Positions 62,467 to 64,000 of a stretch of 64,000 nt of DNA are shown here, piece by piece. The DNA comes from Hymenobacter roseosalivarius DSM 11622 (GTDB lineage Bacteria; Bacteroidota; Bacteroidia; Cytophagales; Hymenobacteraceae). The DNA is taken from the NCBI RefSeq assembly GCF_900176135.1, contig NZ_FWWW01000048.1, positions 1 to 64,000 on the forward strand, read 5' to 3'. The notes beneath the pieces are model-generated. The model made no database searches. It was not told the origin of the DNA and saw nothing but the letters and a program-made list of their open reading frames with translations. The translations under genes and the position numbers were made by a program. Each line of letters opens with the position of its first letter. The first letter of the stretch is position 1.

Positions 62467-62600
62467 TCACCCCCTATCCCCCTCTCCTCGGGGAGAGGGG
62501 AAACTAGCTCTAAAAACTAGTCTTCTAGTTAATGCTAGGTTGCTAGAAGAACTAACAGCTAGTCCCCCCTCTCCCCGAGGAGAGGGGGCTAGGGGGGAGA
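62467..62600. repeat. Long inverted repeat, family D
   Basis: Arms of about 43 bp (62467-62509 and 62557-62600), each containing CCCCCTCTCC and CTCGGGGAGAGGGG, match with only a few differences; the loop is itself partly self-complementary (CTAG-rich). It fills the gap between the ABC ATPase and permease genes. Elements beginning CACCCCCTATCCCCCTCTCC are scattered in many bacterial genomes. Confidence 0.85.
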
Positions 62601-62607
62601 TCCTTAA

Positions 62608-63501
62608 CTAAGCTACTACCGCCATGCCCCGTTCTGCCTCCGCAATGCGGGCGAAATACACATCCTCCAAAGAAGGCGTTACGGACTCATACTCCACCCC
62701 CGGCGACCCGTCGCTGACCACGTGCACAATGGTCTGGCCTGCATACAGGCGCGAGGAAATCACCTGCTGCTCCTGCTGCAAAGCTGGCAGCTGCTCCTTG
62801 GCAATAGCGCGGCGCCATACCTGACCTTGCAACTCATTCATGACTACCAGCGGGTCGCCGGTCAGGAGTACTTGGCCTTTATTGATGATGGCCATGTTGC
62901 GGCACAAGTCGCTCACATCACTCACGATGTGGGTGCTCAGAATGACAATGATGTTCTCGCCAATCTCGCTCAGCAGGTTGTGAAAGCGGTTGCGCTCGGC
63001 CGGGTCGAGGCCGGCGGTGGGCTCGTCCACGATAATCAAGCGCGGGTTGCCGAGCAGGGCCTGCGCGATACCAAAGCGCTGCTTCATCCCGCCGGAATAG
63101 CCCCCCAGATTTTTTTTGCGGACTTCGTAGAGGTTGGTCTTGTGCAGCAGGGCGGCCACCGTGGCCTTGCGCTCCTTGCTGTCGGCAAGGCCCTTGAGCA
63201 CGGCGAAGTGGTCCAATAAATCTTCGGCCGTGACTTTGGGGTACACCCCAAATTCCTGGGGCAAATAGCCCAGAATGCGGCGTACGCCATCTTTTTCGCG
63301 CAGCACATCCAGCTCATCCAGGCGGATGCTACCGCTGTTGGCCTCCTGCAAGGTGGCGATGGTGCGCATCAGGCTTGACTTGCCTGCGCCATTGGGACCT
63401 AGCAGGCCAAACATGCCGGTCGGGATAGTCAGGTTCACGTCGCGCAGGGCCTGCACGCCGTTGGAATAGGTTTTCGACAGGTTTTCGATGACGAGGGCCA
63501 T
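62608..63501 (-). CDS. ABC transporter ATP-binding protein
   Basis: 297 aa. Walker A GPNGAGKSSL, Q-loop LPQEFGVY, signature GYSGGMKQR, Walker B LIIVDEPTAGLD and the H-loop STHIV are all present; a ~70-residue C-terminal extension follows. It belongs with the permease/M1 fusion next downstream. The start of the frame is at a canonical MALVIENLSK. Confidence 0.93.
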   Translation of the reverse strand: MALVIENLSKTYSNGVQALRDVNLTIPTGMFGLLGPNGAGKSSLMRTIATLQEANSGSIRLDELDVLREKDGVRRILGYLPQEFGVYPKVTAEDLLDHFAVLKGLADSKERKATVAALLHKTNLYEVRKKNLGGYSGGMKQRFGIAQALLGNPRLIIVDEPTAGLDPAERNRFHNLLSEIGENIIVILSTHIVSDVSDLCRNMAIINKGQVLLTGDPLVVMNELQGQVWRRAIAKEQLPALQQEQQVISSRLYAGQTIVHVVSDGSPGVEYESVTPSLEDVYFARIAEAERGMAVVA

Positions 63502-63693
63502 GTGCGGAGAGGTAGTTAAATAAGAAATGAATCTATAGTGTGGAAAAGGCGGAAAGAACCACCTGAAAGATAGAGCATAGACTATAATAGTTGCCTTGTC
63601 GACGCATAATCTTTTGGGAGGAATAAGCCATACATCGCCGCTCTGGGGCAGGTATTACAGCCCCGAAAAAATAAAGCAGCGGCCCTCCCTGAA

Positions 63694-63724
63694 TTTCGGA
63701 GCCAGCCATATCTTCCTACCTTCG
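63694..63724 (+). promoter_or_regulatory. Promoter of aspS
   Basis: TTTC at 63694-63697, a 19-nt spacer and TACCTTCG at 63717-63724; the aspS ATG is 42 nt further on. Confidence 0.6.
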
Positions 63725-63765
63725 CTCTCGAAGTCCCGATCACCTCTTACCGACTATTCAAGCAC

Positions 63766-64000
63766 ATGCTCCGTACCCATACCTGCGGCGAACTTCGCCT
63801 CGAACACGCTGGCCAATCTGTTACTCTTTGCGGCTGGGTGCAGCGTACCCGCGACAAAGGCGGCATCCTCTGGATTGACCTGCGCGACCGTTATGGCCTC
63901 ACTCAACTGGCTCTGGAAGAAGGCGTTGAAACGGCCGAGGTCCGTGAGCAGGCCCGCCAGCTGGGCCGTGAATTTGTGCTCTGCGTGACGGGCAAAGTAG
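63766..64000 (+). CDS. aspS: Aspartate--tRNA ligase, 5' part (cut by window edge)
   Basis: 78 codons are visible and the frame is open at the edge. The translation begins [14 protein letters not shown] and continues [20 protein letters not shown] and [12 protein letters not shown], the N-terminal anticodon-binding OB-fold of class II AspRS. Promoter at 63694. The catalytic part is outside the window. Confidence 0.93.
   Translation, partial: MLRTHTCGELRLEHAGQSVTLCGWVQRTRDKGGILWIDLRDRYGLTQLALEEGVETAEVREQARQLGREFVLCVTGKV

Noticed and set aside
1..64000. CRISPR arrays, prophage or insertion sequences
   Set aside because: No direct repeats with regular spacers, no integrase, transposase or phage structural gene was found; the repeats seen are inverted and short.

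Overview
The window looks like chromosome from a Bacteroidota bacterium of the Cytophagales, most likely Hymenobacteraceae (Hymenobacter-like). The reasons are: type IX secretion genes (porU, porV and a porZ-like gene); promoters of the Bacteroidota form TTTG-N19/20-TAnnTTTG (often TACCTTCG here); almost no Shine-Dalgarno sites; TonB-dependent and Omp-type barrels; a moderately high G+C content; and an ABC permease/M1-peptidase fusion. No prophage, integrase, insertion sequence, CRISPR array, tRNA or rRNA was found. It reads as ordinary chromosome, but with an unusual density of short repeats.

Layout. 0-8.2 kb, minus strand: MBL hydrolase, pssA, porU, porV and a catalytically dead M16 peptidase. 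8.4-13.4 kb: an AT-rich small membrane protein, a FAD oxidoreductase and a large propeller/barrel protein. 13.5-19.5 kb: a cytochrome c maturation cluster (ccmB, ccmC, ccmD, ccmE, an unknown secreted protein, ccmF). 19.5-23.1 kb: DUF2520 protein, ferredoxin, IscX, KdsC, cold-shock protein, UbiA prenyltransferase. 23.3-25.8 kb: two tandem BamA/TamA-like barrels. 26-29.7 kb: a four-gene cluster (GT2, NodS-like methyltransferase, PIG-L deacetylase, acyl-CoA-dehydrogenase-fold protein). 29.9-31.1 kb: a frameshifted secreted/outer-membrane gene. 31.3-39.1 kb: purH, then the cell-elongation set mreB-mreC-mreD-pbp2-rodA. 39.2-44.9 kb: a linker-rich hypothetical protein, a second ferredoxin, tdk, porZ and recO. 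44.9-49.5 kb: four tandem FKBP-type PPIases, a DHH phosphoesterase and ndk. 49.7-55.9 kb: a NupG-like transporter, a small operon with a palindromic operator, and a TPR/TonB-receptor pair. 56.2-64 kb: SOD, tadA, two small secreted proteins, the permease/M1 fusion with its ATPase, and the 5' part of aspS.

What stands out. (1) The oligomer GGGGGGC followed by four to six A/T bases occurs about 45 times by hand count, on both strands, in genes and between them. It forms the stems of several terminators and recurs in proteins as GGQ, GGIF/GAF, KAPQ and FAPQ. (2) Many intergenic gaps carry inverted-repeat elements. One of them supplies the start codon and the hydrophobic core of the signal peptide of the unknown gene inside the ccm cluster. 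(3) A perfect 12-bp dyad sits exactly over the -33 element of a three-gene operon that ends in a winged-helix regulator. (4) The GT2/methyltransferase/PIG-L/ACAD cluster looks like an uncharacterised amino-glycoconjugate tailoring pathway. (5) Two proteins, an M16 homologue and a peptidase-MA-like domain, have lost every visible zinc-binding residue. (6) CcmE carries the CxxxY haem-binding variant.

Starts: several reading frames extend well upstream of the plausible start. Where a signal peptide, a promoter or family alignment points to an internal start, I give that one and explain the choice.
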